Positions 54,893 to 64,000 of a DNA stretch of 64,000 nucleotides are shown here, one piece after another. This DNA is from Mariniphaga sp963747515. GTDB lineage: Bacteria > Bacteroidota > Bacteroidia > Bacteroidales > Prolixibacteraceae. The notes beneath the pieces are model-generated. The model was not told where the DNA came from. It saw only the letters and a list, made by a program, of their open reading frames with translations, and made no database searches. Position 1 is the first letter of the stretch; every line of letters starts with the position of its first letter. The stretch lies in NCBI GenBank assembly GCA_963747515.1, contig CAVVFN010000003.1, positions 124,001 to 188,000 of the forward strand, given 5' to 3'. The translations under genes and the position numbers were made by a program.

Positions 54893-57814
54893 TTATTTCT
54901 TCAGCGCCTCAAACAGCACCTCCACCGGGTGCAGCGCCTTTTTCCCCGTACCGTCTTTTATCTGGTGGCGGCAGGATGTGCCGGGAGCGGCAAAGAGGGT
55001 ATCTACTACGGCTCCGCGCACGGCCGGGAACAGCACCATTTCGCCAATTTTCATCGACAAATCATAATGTTCCTTTTCGTACCCGAAGGAGCCGGCCATG
55101 CCGCAGCAGCCCGAAGGAATTTCCTTAACCGTATAGTTTTCGGGCAGCGAAAGCATCTGGATTGTGGGCATAGTGCTGGCAACCGCCTTTTGCTGGCAGT
55201 GCCCGTGCAGCAGGATTTGTTTTTCTTCTTTGGTGAACTGCCCCGGGGTGATGTTTCCTTTTGACATTTCGGCTACAAAAAATTCCTCAAACAGCAATGC
55301 ATGCTCACCCAGTTTGTGAGCTGCCGGCTGCAGCTCCTTTTCCACCAGTTCGGGGTATTCGTCGCGGAAGGCAAGGATGGCCGACGGCTCGATGCCCACC
55401 AGCGGCGTCTGTTCCGAAATGATGTCCTTCAGCCGGTTTATGTTTTCGATGGCTATTTTTTTGGAAGCACGTACCAGCCCCTTGGAAAGATACGTGCGCC
55501 CGCTTTCCCGGTGCACCGGGATTTTTACCTCATAGCCCAGGCGGGTGAGCAGCAGTATGGCCTTTATGCCGATGTCACTTTCGTTGTAGTTGGTGAACTC
55601 GTCGTTGAACAGGTAAACTTTTCCTTTGGGCGCCTCATTGGGCATGGGAATGCCATTTCCTGTCCATTTATTAAGTGTCAGTTTCGACAGTGAAGGTAGT
55701 TTCCTTTGTGGGGCAATGCCAATATAATTTTTTACCAGCGATGTTTCCATCATGAAGTTGGAGAACGACCGCATCAGTACAGCCAGCCTGTTCAGGCGGG
55801 GGAGGTAGGCCACCAGTTTCGACCGCAGCGGGATGCCGTGTATGTCGTAGTAATGCTGCAGGAACTCGGCTTTTAGCTTGGCCATATCTACATTGGAGGG
55901 ACACTCGGCCTTGCAGGCTTTGCACGAGATGCAGAGATCGAGGATATCATAAACCTCGCGGTGGCTGAAAGGGCTTTTCCCGTTGCCGGCATACATGAAC
56001 TCGCGCAGTACGTTGGCCCGGCCGCGGGTGGTTTTGTATTCGTCGCGGGTGGCCATGAACGTGGGGCACATGGTACCGCCCACGATTTCGCTCTTGCGGC
56101 AGTCGCCCGAGCCGTTGCACTTCTCAATGCTGCGCAGGTAACCTTTATACCTCGAAAAATCGAATTCCGTACCGACATCAGGGGTAGGCTCACCAGGCAC
56201 CACGCGCAGGCTTTCGGTAATGAGTGGCGTATCGGTTATCTTTCCGGGGTTAAATACATTAACAGGGTCCCAGGCTTTTTTTAAACTTTTAAGAAGGTTG
56301 TAGTTGTGCTCGCCAAGCATAAAGGGGATAAATTTACCGCGTACACGCCCGTCGCCATGCTCGCCGCTCATAGATCCACCGTATTTTTTAACCAGTTTTG
56401 CAGTTTCGTTCATCAGCTGGTCGAACAGCTTCACATCGGCCGGGTCTTTGAAGTTGATGAGCGGGCGGAAATGAATTTCGCCGGTGGCAATGTGCGCATA
56501 ATATACACTGCTGAGGCCCAGCTTTGAAAGCACCTTTTTTATTTCGGCCACATAGGCAGGCAGGTGGATGGGCGGCACTGCAGTGTCTTCTATTCCCGGT
56601 ACCCCTTTGCGGTCGCCGGGTATGTTGGCCAGCAGTCCCAGCCCGGCCGAGCGCAGCGCCCATACCTTTTTAATGTTGGCGGCACCGGTAACCAGCGGAA
56701 AATAGTATCCCAGTCCGGCTCTTCGCAGATCTCTTTCCACAGCTTCTGCTTTATCCAGGAGTTCCTTTTCGGTTTCACATGCGAACTCTATCATCAGTAT
56801 GGCACCCGGATCGCCCTTTACAAAGAAGCGGTTTTTGCGCTGCTCGATGTTTTCTTTAGTGCATTGCAAAATGATGTCGTCCATCAGTTCAATGGCACCC
56901 GGATTGTGCTTCAATGCCACCAGGTTCCCTTCCAGCGATTCCTCCAGCGTTTCGAAATGGGCACATACCAACCCTTTATGTTTAGGAGGCAGCGGAAGCA
57001 GGTTCAGCTTGATGCGGTGCGAAAAGGCCAGTGTTCCTTCCGATCCGGCAAGCAGCTTGCAGAAATTGAAGGGTTCTCCACCATTGGTGAATACTTCCGA
57101 ACCGAGTAAGGCATCGATGGCATAACCCATATTTCGGCGGGTGAGGGAAGGGTGGGGGAAGTTATTGCGGATTTCTTCCTGGTTTTTCGTATCCGACAGG
57201 ATATCGTAAATGTTCTGATAAATAGCTCTCTCAAGCCGATTGGGGTTGCCGTTAAGTTTTGTTTTGAATTCTTCTTTCGACAGCGGCCTGAATGTAGCTT
57301 CGGAACCATCAGCAAGAACAGCATCCACCTCCAGGATATGTTCACGTACGCTGCCGTAGATGAGTGAATGCAATCCACAGGAGTTGTTGCCCAGCATGCC
57401 GCCGATAACACACCGGCTGGCAGTGGATGTTTCAGGGCCGAACTGCAGTCCGTGAGGCGCCAGTGCCAGGTTCAGCTCCGTCAGTACCACTCCGGGCTCT
57501 ACAATCACATACCGCTCTTCCACATTCAGCTCCAGGATTTTGTTCATATACCGGGAAATATCCACAACTATGCCCCGCCCCACCACCTGGCCTGCCAGTG
57601 AGGTGCCCCCTCCCCTCGGAATGATCGACGTTCCGTTTTTACGGGCAAACAGAATAAGTTTTTGAATATCATCCTTGTTTTTCGGACGGGATACTGCCAG
57701 CGGCATCTCTTTATACTGGGATGCATCGGTGGAATATAGAACACGCTGGACATGGTCGGTGAACAAATCGCCCTGAAGCTGGGAGAAAAGTTGATTGAAG
57801 TTGATTTGCATCAA
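54893..57814 (-). CDS. GlcD-type FAD-linked oxidase fused to Fe-S (CCG) domains
   Basis: A 973-aa flavoprotein of the D-lactate dehydrogenase/glycolate oxidase group. FAD_binding_4 domain about 45-190 (IPRGGGTSLAGQVVGRG, NNSCGLHSLIYG), FAD-oxidase C-domain about 200-530 (GTGEIHFRPLI, SGEHGDGRVRGKFIPF), a ferredoxin-type cluster (CISCKACKAECPSNVD, about 630) with an extra CNGSGDCRKS...MCPT set before it, and paired CCG-type motifs at the end (HGHCQQKAVAS, SGCCGMAGSFGYEKEHYDLS). It likely oxidises a 2-hydroxy acid and passes electrons on through Fe-S centres. Substrate is not determined. GC content is visibly higher than in the surroundings. It is a single-gene unit. Confidence 0.92.
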   Translation of the reverse strand: MMQINFNQLFSQLQGDLFTDHVQRVLYSTDASQYKEMPLAVSRPKNKDDIQKLILFARKNGTSIIPRGGGTSLAGQVVGRGIVVDISRYMNKILELNVEERYVIVEPGVVLTELNLALAPHGLQFGPETSTASRCVIGGMLGNNSCGLHSLIYGSVREHILEVDAVLADGSEATFRPLSKEEFKTKLNGNPNRLERAIYQNIYDILSDTKNQEEIRNNFPHPSLTRRNMGYAIDALLGSEVFTNGGEPFNFCKLLAGSEGTLAFSHRIKLNLLPLPPKHKGLVCAHFETLEESLEGNLVALKHNPGAIELMDDIILQCTKENIEQRKNRFFVKGDPGAILMIEFACETEKELLDKAEAVERDLRRAGLGYYFPLVTGAANIKKVWALRSAGLGLLANIPGDRKGVPGIEDTAVPPIHLPAYVAEIKKVLSKLGLSSVYYAHIATGEIHFRPLINFKDPADVKLFDQLMNETAKLVKKYGGSMSGEHGDGRVRGKFIPFMLGEHNYNLLKSLKKAWDPVNVFNPGKITDTPLITESLRVVPGEPTPDVGTEFDFSRYKGYLRSIEKCNGSGDCRKSEIVGGTMCPTFMATRDEYKTTRGRANVLREFMYAGNGKSPFSHREVYDILDLCISCKACKAECPSNVDMAKLKAEFLQHYYDIHGIPLRSKLVAYLPRLNRLAVLMRSFSNFMMETSLVKNYIGIAPQRKLPSLSKLTLNKWTGNGIPMPNEAPKGKVYLFNDEFTNYNESDIGIKAILLLTRLGYEVKIPVHRESGRTYLSKGLVRASKKIAIENINRLKDIISEQTPLVGIEPSAILAFRDEYPELVEKELQPAAHKLGEHALLFEEFFVAEMSKGNITPGQFTKEEKQILLHGHCQQKAVASTMPTIQMLSLPENYTVKEIPSGCCGMAGSFGYEKEHYDLSMKIGEMVLFPAVRGAVVDTLFAAPGTSCRHQIKDGTGKKALHPVEVLFEALKK

Positions 57815-58676
57815 ATGGTATTTAAAAGATGTAAAAATAGAGGATAATTGATATTACTGCAAAATTGAAGATGATTTATTGAAATTTTTCATCCATTCTG
57901 TTTTTATTCGTAATCGAACTGGATTTTAGGTTAGCTTTAAATTCAGGTAATTCTATCGGGTGTTTGGCAAAACAAATGCTTTCTGTAAACAACTGGACCC
58001 AGAAACATGCAGGTGAATTTTCGTTTCCGCTTCTTTTATTGCACAGGAAAGCCGACAAAATGCTTTTCTTTCAGTAAGGACTGATTTTGCTGAACGGAAA
58101 GGTGAAAAATGAACCCTGGTTTTATGGGATAATACATTTCATGAACTGCATATTGAGACAGAGCAGGATTAAATTTCTGAAACAATAGGAAGCTAAATGA
58201 AGATGGCTTTTATCAGGCAGTTTTAATCGCAACAATAGTACTTTCTGATCCAAGAAACAGGTCTCTGGAAGGTTTCATTAGATTATTTCAGGAACATAGA
58301 AGGACTTTAATTGGTATTAAACTCGTATTAAACTCGTATTAAACTTGTGTTATACTCGTTGTTTTGTGAATTTAGTTCGAATTTAACATGAATTAAAGAA
58401 GAATTTAATTATAGGTTGATCTATGGAAGGAGGGACAAAATCATAAGAAAATGTTTGTTGTGAAGGTTCCGGTATTTTATCTTGTTCAGGGTATGATCAT
58501 GAATGGAGAAACCCGAATTTATTTTTTAATTTTTTCCTGCAGGGAATGGATTGGCCTGGCTGAAAGGCAAACGATTGAAATAAAAACAAGTGAAAATAAA
58601 CTTTTTGCTTTTCTGATGTTTTAGAGTCAGAACTCAGATTTCTTTCAACAGTGCATGAAAAAAAAGGATTTTCTAT
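57815..58676. other. Long intergenic region with an 11-bp tandem repeat
   Basis: 862 bases. The only structure is four 11-base repeats at 58314-58357. A 60-codon minus-strand frame at 57876-58058 is not recognised. Fragments of possible decayed coding text are not assignable. Confidence 0.45.
58314..58357 (+). repeat. Four tandem copies of an 11-bp repeat
   Basis: GTATTAAACTC twice exactly, then GTATTAAACTT and GTGTTATACTC. The period is 11 bases, about one helical turn. Confidence 0.9.
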
Positions 58677-59417
58677 TTAAATCCAACCCCTTACTTTATA
58701 ATAACCTATTGCCATCATTTCCCGGATGAACTGGATCTCATACTTCAGGTGATTCCACAGTTGGTAGCGAACGGGAATGTTTTCACCTACATCGGGAGCA
58801 ATGGTTTTTCTTCCCCCCAGTTCATTGTCTTCGTAGGTCAAATCTGCCTCTGTTGCATTCTCAAAGGCCGGTAAAGCATATACAGTTTTAAACCCTGTTT
58901 TTTTAAAGCACATTACTGCACGTCGGGCATGGTCGGGAGAAGTTACCAATAATACCGGTCCGGCCGGTTTCAGCAGTTCCGAAGAATACAGGGCCTGGGA
59001 ACGTGTGTTGGTGCCTTTGTTTTCATATTGTATTCTTTGAGCATCCAGACCATGAATAACAAGTTCTTTTTTGATGAGGCGGGGTGTGCTCAGGCTATCG
59101 GCAGGATCGCCGGGCATGGCAATAAGAATTCCGGCTTCCGGAAAACTACGGGCTGCCTTTACTGTAAACCAGATTCGAATCAGGTTGCTTTCGCTGGGCA
59201 TTCCTCCTCCGCCTAAAAGAACAATGGAAGCAGGGTTACCTTTTATTTCACCTTTGCTGGTTCCCAGCCAGTGGATGCCCCAAAAGGGTAATGTTGTAAA
59301 GGCAACAATAACAGCTGCTGTAAAGAAAATACCCGCTGTAATAAAAAAAAAGCGAAGTATCCTTAAAAAATGAATATTTTTGGAATTATTTTTTGCCATT
59401 TGTTTTGTTAAAGGCAT
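58677..59417 (-). CDS. YdcF/SanA-family (DUF218) membrane-anchored protein
   Basis: A 246-aa protein with one N-terminal membrane segment (IFFTAAVIVAFTTLPFWGI, about 32-50) and a DUF218 domain: PASIVLLGGGGMPSESNLIR, IAMPGDPADSLSTP, NTRSQALYSSELL and LLVTSPDHARRAVMCFKKTG. This group includes SanA and YdcF, tied to envelope barrier function and, in YdcF, binding of S-adenosylmethionine. It diverges from the APH-RapZ gene with 32 bases between starts. An ATG at 59396 (MAKNNSKNIH) is an alternative start. Confidence 0.87.
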   Translation of the reverse strand: MPLTKQMAKNNSKNIHFLRILRFFFITAGIFFTAAVIVAFTTLPFWGIHWLGTSKGEIKGNPASIVLLGGGGMPSESNLIRIWFTVKAARSFPEAGILIAMPGDPADSLSTPRLIKKELVIHGLDAQRIQYENKGTNTRSQALYSSELLKPAGPVLLVTSPDHARRAVMCFKKTGFKTVYALPAFENATEADLTYEDNELGGRKTIAPDVGENIPVRYQLWNHLKYEIQFIREMMAIGYYKVRGWI

Positions 59418-59449
59418 AAAAATACATTTAATCTTTTAACTTTCATGCA

Positions 59450-60877
59450 TTGAAAACTAAAGTAAAAAATGAGATAGAACAGTTGTTTGAGTTGCATTTT
59501 GGAGAAAAAGCCACAAAAATGACCTTGCTGCCCCCTTCGGGCTCTTACCGTGAATACTGCAGGTTAAAAAACAATACCCGTTCGGTGATTGGTGCATATA
59601 ATGCCGATGTAAAGGAGAATACAGCCTTTCTTTCGTTTACCGCTCAATTCAGGAAAAACAACATCCCTGTTCCTGAGGTGTATGCTGTTAGTGCCGACCG
59701 ACAAAAATACCTGGTGGAAGATTTGGGCAACACTACTCTTTTTGACTTTCTTACCTCTACACGAGAAGCGGAAGGTTTTTCAGAATCCATTATCGGGCAA
59801 TACAGGAAAGTACTGAAAGAACTTCCACGCATCCAGATTGCTGCCGGAAAAGATATGGATTATTCTGTGTGTTATCCGCGTGATGCATTTGACAAACAGT
59901 CGATGATGTGGGATTTGAATTACTTTAAATATTATTTTCTGAAACTGGCTAAAATTCCTTTTGATGAGCAGGCGCTGGAAGACGATTTTCAGGCATTCAG
60001 CGATTTCCTGTTATCGGCTCCTTCCGGGTTTTTCCTGTTCCGCGATTTTCAGTCGAGGAATGTGATGCTGAAAGGAGATAAAGTTTATTTTATCGATTAC
60101 CAGGGAGGGCGTCGTGGTGCCTTGCAATACGATTTAGCCTCTCTTTTGTACGATGGCAAGGCCGATATTCCCCCTGAAATTCGTACCCTGCTTTTTAATT
60201 ATTATCTCGATGAGTTACGAAATTACCTGCCGGTGAATGAGCACGAATTTACTTCTTATTTCAACGGATTTGTACTGATTCGGATAATGCAGGCAATGGG
60301 AGCTTATGGCTTCAGGGGGTTTTACGAAAAGAAGGAGCATTTTCTTAAAAGTATTCCTTTTGCCATTCGTAACCTTCAAAATTTGTTGCCTGAGTTGAAC
60401 CTGCCGGTTGGTTTGCCTGAACTCAGGAATGTTTTATTCCTCCTTACCCGCTCAGAAGCATTGAAAGATATTGGGCAGGCAGGCAATAAATTAACGGTCA
60501 GAATTACCAGCTTTTCCTACAAGAGAGGAATACCTGAAGACATGTCGGGAAACGGGGGTGGATTTGTTTTCGACTGCCGCGCTCTTAACAACCCTGGAAG
60601 GTATACGGAATTTAAATTTCTTACAGGAAAAGATGAGAAAGTACAAAAGTTTCTAAAGGAAAATTCAGAAATGAAAGGATTTCTGAAGCCTGTAAAAACA
60701 CTTGTTGAGCAGTCGGTGAAAAACTATCTTGAAAGGGGGTTTACTCATCTGTCGGTCAGTTTTGGATGTACCGGTGGTCAGCACCGTTCGGTATATGCAG
60801 CAGAAAAACTGGCTGCCTGGCTTCGGAACAATTTCAATGTAAATGTTGTTGTTGTACACCGCGAACAACAAATCTAA
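59450..60877 (+). CDS. APH-type kinase fused to a RapZ C-terminal domain
   Basis: A 475-aa protein starting at TTG 59450. Residues about 1-330 are an aminoglycoside-phosphotransferase-like kinase: VPEVYAVSADRQKYLVEDLG, catalytic FLFRDFQSRNVML (Asp, Asn) and metal-binding FIDYQGGRRGALQYDLASLL. Residues about 345-475 are the RapZ C-terminal domain: ITSFSYKRGIPEDMSGNGGG, FDCRALNNPGRYTEF and SFGCTGGQHRSVYAAEKLA. RapZ's own N-terminal P-loop is replaced by the APH kinase. In proteobacteria the C-domain senses glucosamine-6-phosphate or UDP-GlcNAc precursor state and binds RNA; here a sugar-linked role in cell-wall precursor recycling is inference. The next small gene is 7 bases downstream. Confidence 0.9.
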   Translation: MKTKVKNEIEQLFELHFGEKATKMTLLPPSGSYREYCRLKNNTRSVIGAYNADVKENTAFLSFTAQFRKNNIPVPEVYAVSADRQKYLVEDLGNTTLFDFLTSTREAEGFSESIIGQYRKVLKELPRIQIAAGKDMDYSVCYPRDAFDKQSMMWDLNYFKYYFLKLAKIPFDEQALEDDFQAFSDFLLSAPSGFFLFRDFQSRNVMLKGDKVYFIDYQGGRRGALQYDLASLLYDGKADIPPEIRTLLFNYYLDELRNYLPVNEHEFTSYFNGFVLIRIMQAMGAYGFRGFYEKKEHFLKSIPFAIRNLQNLLPELNLPVGLPELRNVLFLLTRSEALKDIGQAGNKLTVRITSFSYKRGIPEDMSGNGGGFVFDCRALNNPGRYTEFKFLTGKDEKVQKFLKENSEMKGFLKPVKTLVEQSVKNYLERGFTHLSVSFGCTGGQHRSVYAAEKLAAWLRNNFNVNVVVVHREQQI

Positions 60878-60884
60878 ATGAAGA

Positions 60885-61013
60885 ATGGGGAAAACCGCAT
60901 GTAAGACAAAAGATTTTAAAGATCATGAGAATCCAAAGTACGAATGCAAACGCTGCGGTGCAAAGGTGAGAAAGGAAGGCAGGGTGTGCAAGCCTAAAAA
61001 AATTAAAAGCTGA
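60885..61013 (+). CDS. 42-aa zinc-ribbon mini-protein
   Basis: MGKTACKTKDFKDHENPKYE followed by CKRCGAKVRKEGRVC and a lysine-rich end. The CxxC plus a single later Cys and Cys6 give a possible four-cysteine zinc site; the protein is very basic, suggesting nucleic-acid or ribosome binding. It begins 7 bases after the APH-RapZ stop, so it is probably co-transcribed and may work with it. Not recognised as a named family. Confidence 0.6.
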   Translation: MGKTACKTKDFKDHENPKYECKRCGAKVRKEGRVCKPKKIKS

Positions 61014-61434
61014 AGATTTTTTGATTTCGGGATAAAGGGGTTTTGGTTTCAAGTTTTATTTTCATGAAAAATTTCATTCCACAACATACTGAACAATAGG
61101 AAGTGTAATTAAATAATTGCAGCCTTGCGTAATGCTATTTACAATAGATAAGGTGGAATGAGTTATTGACAATTCAACTTCTGTCGTTGCTAATGTAAAG
61201 AGTTATTTTAATAAAGCCGGTGATGAATTGTTCACCCTCTGATTATAGTACCGGATGGATTATGTATTTGACACAGTTAAGAACCGAAAAATTCCTGTTT
61301 ATTTTTGAACATAGGAAGAATTGCTTTTCATAATTCAATTTTTTTTACGATTTAAACATTGTTTTTACTAATTGCACATCATTTTTGGTTTTCAATTTTT
61401 AATTTTATAGCATAAACATTAAAATTAACTAACG
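61014..61434. other. Intergenic region before the right-edge gene
   Basis: 421 AT-rich bases. A stretch near 61162-61242 (VIDNSTSVVANVKSYFNKAG) reads like coding text but is bounded by stops on both sides. No terminator-like hairpin was found. Confidence 0.35.
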
Positions 61435-64000
61435 ATGAAACCAAAAACCGGATTCTGTTTTGCAGCATTTCTGCTTGCTTTTTTATTGCTTGCTATGAAT
61501 GGAATTTCCATTAATCCCGATCTCTCCAGCTTTCTCATTAATTTGTCTGAAGGGACAGAAGGAGTAGGTTATGATGATAAAGTGCCTGAAATAGTTATTT
61601 CTGGCAATACGGTTCATGTGATTTGGACTCAAGGCCCTCCGTCGTATGTAGGTGAATCAAGTCTGTTTTACTGCCGTTCAACCGATTTGGGCGAAACATG
61701 GGAGGCCCCCAGGCTAGTTAAAACATTCAAGAACAGAGACTATGCAATTCAGGTTGATAGCAGGCGATTGGCAGTAGATGGTGAAATGGTCCATATTGGA
61801 TTAGCTGATTATGATTACGATGACAATGGTACAGGCCGGATTCATTATTTCAGATCGCAAAACGGGGGTGCCTCATTTGAAAGTGAGCGTATATTAGCAT
61901 CCACTTCAGGCGGATATAAAGCAATCGACAATTGCTTTATAAAAGCTTCAAATGGAAAAGTAGCCGTTGCTTATCAGGGAACAGGAAATAAAGCCGGCAC
62001 ATGGATTCTCTTTTCTTCAAACAATGGGACTTCTTTTTCTGATACAAAGATATCTGAGGAAAGTACTTATGTGGCCGATTTGCACTATGATGGTGTACAA
62101 ATGATCGTACTTTATGGGTATTCATATTATTTGTATGGTTTAAACACAGGAAAAATATGGGTATCTGTTTCTCAAAATGGTAAAGACTTTACTTCCAATA
62201 AAATATCTGTTACATATCCCACCGATTCCGGGGAAAGGGAACGCTGTCAGGCAGTGCACAGCAATCACTATTCATCAAAAATTGCTCGTTCTGGTAATAA
62301 TATTCATGTTGTTTACACTGGTTATAAAGATGGAATTGTTTACACTACTTTTTATGTCCATTCTGTTAATAATGGAAATTCATTTGAATCTGCAGTTGAC
62401 ATTGGTGCAATTTCACCTGAAAATCTGCAGGAAGGCAGTGAGACAGTGGCTGCCAAAAACGGAAATGTATATTGGCTTGCAGCTACCACCTATCCCACAA
62501 ACAATAACATGGGCAACCGTTTTTACTTTGCATATTCTAATGATAACGGCGTCAATTTTTCAGAACCCCGCAGAATAATGAATCCCGATGTTTCCCATGT
62601 TGGAAAATCTTCTTTACCTGCCATTGTCATAGATCCAACGGACGAAAGTGGTAAAACACTTTATTTAACAGGCAATTGGCTTTTCTCAACTCAATCGGCT
62701 GACGGGGGTGAAACCTTTTCGGGGAGTATGTCGTTGGCGCCATTCCTGAAAAGTAATATTATAAATATGTCTCACGGTTATATGAATTCATACATGCAAA
62801 TAGATGCCAATGGGGGAATGCACTGGATTACGCAAGCGCGATGGAAGGATGGATCGGACCAGGATATATTTTATAGGAATGTGAAAGCGCAGCCAGAACC
62901 CGGAACGGAAAATAAAGCCTTTTTTGTTGAAAATCCGGAAAAAAAATATGAAACTGATTTGGTTGTTGTACCTTCTTCAAAAAGCATACAGTTCGACTCT
63001 GCCATGACAGCTGAGGTGTGGGTGAAATTTAACCCGGAAACGAAAGCGAACTTTAGTATTCTGGCAAAAACTGATGGTTATGATGGTACCGATAGTAGTC
63101 CCCAAGGGTATCATCTTGGATTCAGGCAAAATAACGGTGCTGTTTACATTAACGCAGGATTACAAACAGACGTGGAAAGTCCAGTGAATTGGGGAGAAAT
63201 TGATCTAAATGACAATTTGTGGCATCACATTGCATTTACTTACGATGCAAAATCAGGGCTGAACAACTTTAAGCTCTATATAAATGGGATATTACACCAG
63301 CAAACATCCCTTATAGGAGAAATTGTAAATGAAGACGGGATGTTGATGCTGGGAGCACGGAATATGGGTAATGGCTGGTATTACGACGCCAAATATTATA
63401 TGGATGATGTTCGCCTTTGGAACCGGGCTTTATCTCAGGAAGAATTGCTGGAGAACCAAACGAAAAAACTGACAGGTGAAGAAGAAGGCTTAATGTTGTT
63501 TTTGAATTTTAATGATACATATAAAGATTTGTCAGGAAACGGTAATGATGGCATTCCTGTATATAATGGAAAATTACTGGACTCGGATTTTGGTCCGCCG
63601 ATTACTGATTTTGACATGTACACGACGGGAAATGAGGCTGCTTTTAATAATAAAACAAAAAATGCTACTTCCTGGCTTTGGAATTTTGGTGATGAAAATA
63701 CTTCGGAACAGGGATATCCTAAACATGCTTATTCCACACCAGGTGAATACCAGGTTGCATTACTAGGCAAAAATGCAACTACTGTTACTTCGGCTCTGGG
63801 GCATTTAACTATAAAGGGATTAGACAGAGTTGAACCGGCAGAAGCAGGAAACATCGGCGACTGTCTGCTTAAAATTTTTGGCGGAGGTTTAAATAAAACC
63901 ATGAATATCCTGCTGCGTTATGAAGACAATACTGAGATTGCAGCAGACACAATTGTAGGATCGGGAGAGGATGGGTCTTTGCAGGCACTTTTTTCCCTGG
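61435..64000 (+). CDS. Large secreted sialidase-like/LamG/PKD protein, cut by the window edge
   Basis: 855 codons are open from ATG 61435 to the last base. A signal peptide (CFAAFLLAFLLLAMNGIS) is followed by about 430 residues of beta-propeller texture with BNR-like Asp-box phrases (YCRSTDLGETWEAP, YFRSQNGGASFES, SSNNGTSFSD, YSNDNGVNFSEP, STQSADGGETFSG), typical of sialidase-fold proteins. Residues about 490-710 form a LamG/concanavalin-like domain (FDSAMTAEVWVKF, LWHHIAFTYDAKSG, YMDDVRLWNRALSQEEL), and about 735-782 a PKD domain (SWLWNFGDENTSEQGYPKHA). The catalytic residues of true sialidases cannot be placed, so activity is uncertain. A C-terminal T9SS sorting domain would be expected beyond the edge. 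Confidence 0.85.
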   Translation, partial: MKPKTGFCFAAFLLAFLLLAMNGISINPDLSSFLINLSEGTEGVGYDDKVPEIVISGNTVHVIWTQGPPSYVGESSLFYCRSTDLGETWEAPRLVKTFKNRDYAIQVDSRRLAVDGEMVHIGLADYDYDDNGTGRIHYFRSQNGGASFESERILASTSGGYKAIDNCFIKASNGKVAVAYQGTGNKAGTWILFSSNNGTSFSDTKISEESTYVADLHYDGVQMIVLYGYSYYLYGLNTGKIWVSVSQNGKDFTSNKISVTYPTDSGERERCQAVHSNHYSSKIARSGNNIHVVYTGYKDGIVYTTFYVHSVNNGNSFESAVDIGAISPENLQEGSETVAAKNGNVYWLAATTYPTNNNMGNRFYFAYSNDNGVNFSEPRRIMNPDVSHVGKSSLPAIVIDPTDESGKTLYLTGNWLFSTQSADGGETFSGSMSLAPFLKSNIINMSHGYMNSYMQIDANGGMHWITQARWKDGSDQDIFYRNVKAQPEPGTENKAFFVENPEKKYETDLVVVPSSKSIQFDSAMTAEVWVKFNPETKANFSILAKTDGYDGTDSSPQGYHLGFRQNNGAVYINAGLQTDVESPVNWGEIDLNDNLWHHIAFTYDAKSGLNNFKLYINGILHQQTSLIGEIVNEDGMLMLGARNMGNGWYYDAKYYMDDVRLWNRALSQEELLENQTKKLTGEEEGLMLFLNFNDTYKDLSGNGNDGIPVYNGKLLDSDFGPPITDFDMYTTGNEAAFNNKTKNATSWLWNFGDENTSEQGYPKHAYSTPGEYQVALLGKNATTVTSALGHLTIKGLDRVEPAEAGNIGDCLLKIFGGGLNKTMNILLRYEDNTEIAADTIVGSGEDGSLQALFSL

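Noticed and set aside
54823..57601. Many open frames on the plus strand opposite the FAD/Fe-S oxidase
   Set aside because: This is a GC-richer stretch where antisense frames stay open by codon bias; all lack domain signatures while the minus-strand gene is complete.

Overview
The window reads as a chromosome segment of an anaerobic or fermentative member of the Bacteroidota, probably a Bacteroidales/Marinilabiliales-type organism. The evidence is: the rpmB-rpmG-DUF4295-ftsY cluster; promoter-like TAnnTTTG boxes in place of an E. coli -10; several secreted proteins ending in a type IX secretion (T9SS) type A sorting domain (YPNPF motif); a SusD fragment; and a YbbR-coaE pair. No rRNA, tRNA, CRISPR array or intact transposase is visible. 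Base composition is AT-rich.

Layout. 1-3.3 kb: a cut-off AsmA-like membrane-anchored protein, then ribosomal proteins L28 and L33, a DUF4295 protein and FtsY. 3.3-5.8 kb: a beta-lactamase-fold lipoprotein that has lost its catalytic residues, and a DAACS symporter. 6.4-13.2 kb: a 1002-aa receiver/PPDK_N protein, a K+-dependent membrane pyrophosphatase and a DHOD-like enzyme. 13.9-15.2 kb: an SPW-VKOR-SPW membrane protein. 15.3-23.4 kb: a PAS sensor and SpoIIE phosphatase pair, divergent from an electron-bifurcating [FeFe]-hydrogenase operon (HATPase, 2Fe-2S protein, HydB, HydA, HydC). The first two genes of that operon are broken: a frameshifted DRTGG gene, and a scar joining the start of an RsbW-like gene to the end of a PHP gene. 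23.4-26.5 kb: YbbR, CoaE, a J-domain protein and a MOSC protein. 26.9-30.2 kb: UDP-glucose dehydrogenase, UDP-xylose synthase and a LuxR-type regulator.

30.5-39.4 kb holds two large T9SS-exported surface proteins carrying many frameshifts; the second has eight 258-bp (86-aa) repeats. 39.8-42.1 kb: a zinc-ribbon mini-protein and a UDP-HexNAc dehydrogenase with an in-frame A/C-rich repeat insertion. 42.3-52.1 kb: two intact giant T9SS proteins. The first has two cohesin-like domains and fourteen 80-aa repeats; the second has two cohesin-like domains plus a dockerin-like segment. 52.7-54.9 kb: fragments of susD and of a DUF1593 gene flank an MFS exporter. 54.9-61.0 kb: a GlcD-type FAD/Fe-S oxidoreductase, a YdcF protein, an APH-RapZ fusion and a 42-aa zinc-ribbon protein. 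From 61.4 kb a large sialidase-like/LamG/PKD secreted protein runs off the right edge.

Two themes stand out. HydABC with the PAS/SpoIIE/HATPase genes and the membrane pyrophosphatase fits fermentative redox and energy economy. The 30-52 kb block is a surface-protein region with internal repeat growth and heavy gene decay; its intact pair may be a cohesin-dockerin surface assembly exported by T9SS. All functional calls are pattern recognition from sequence; no database search was run.
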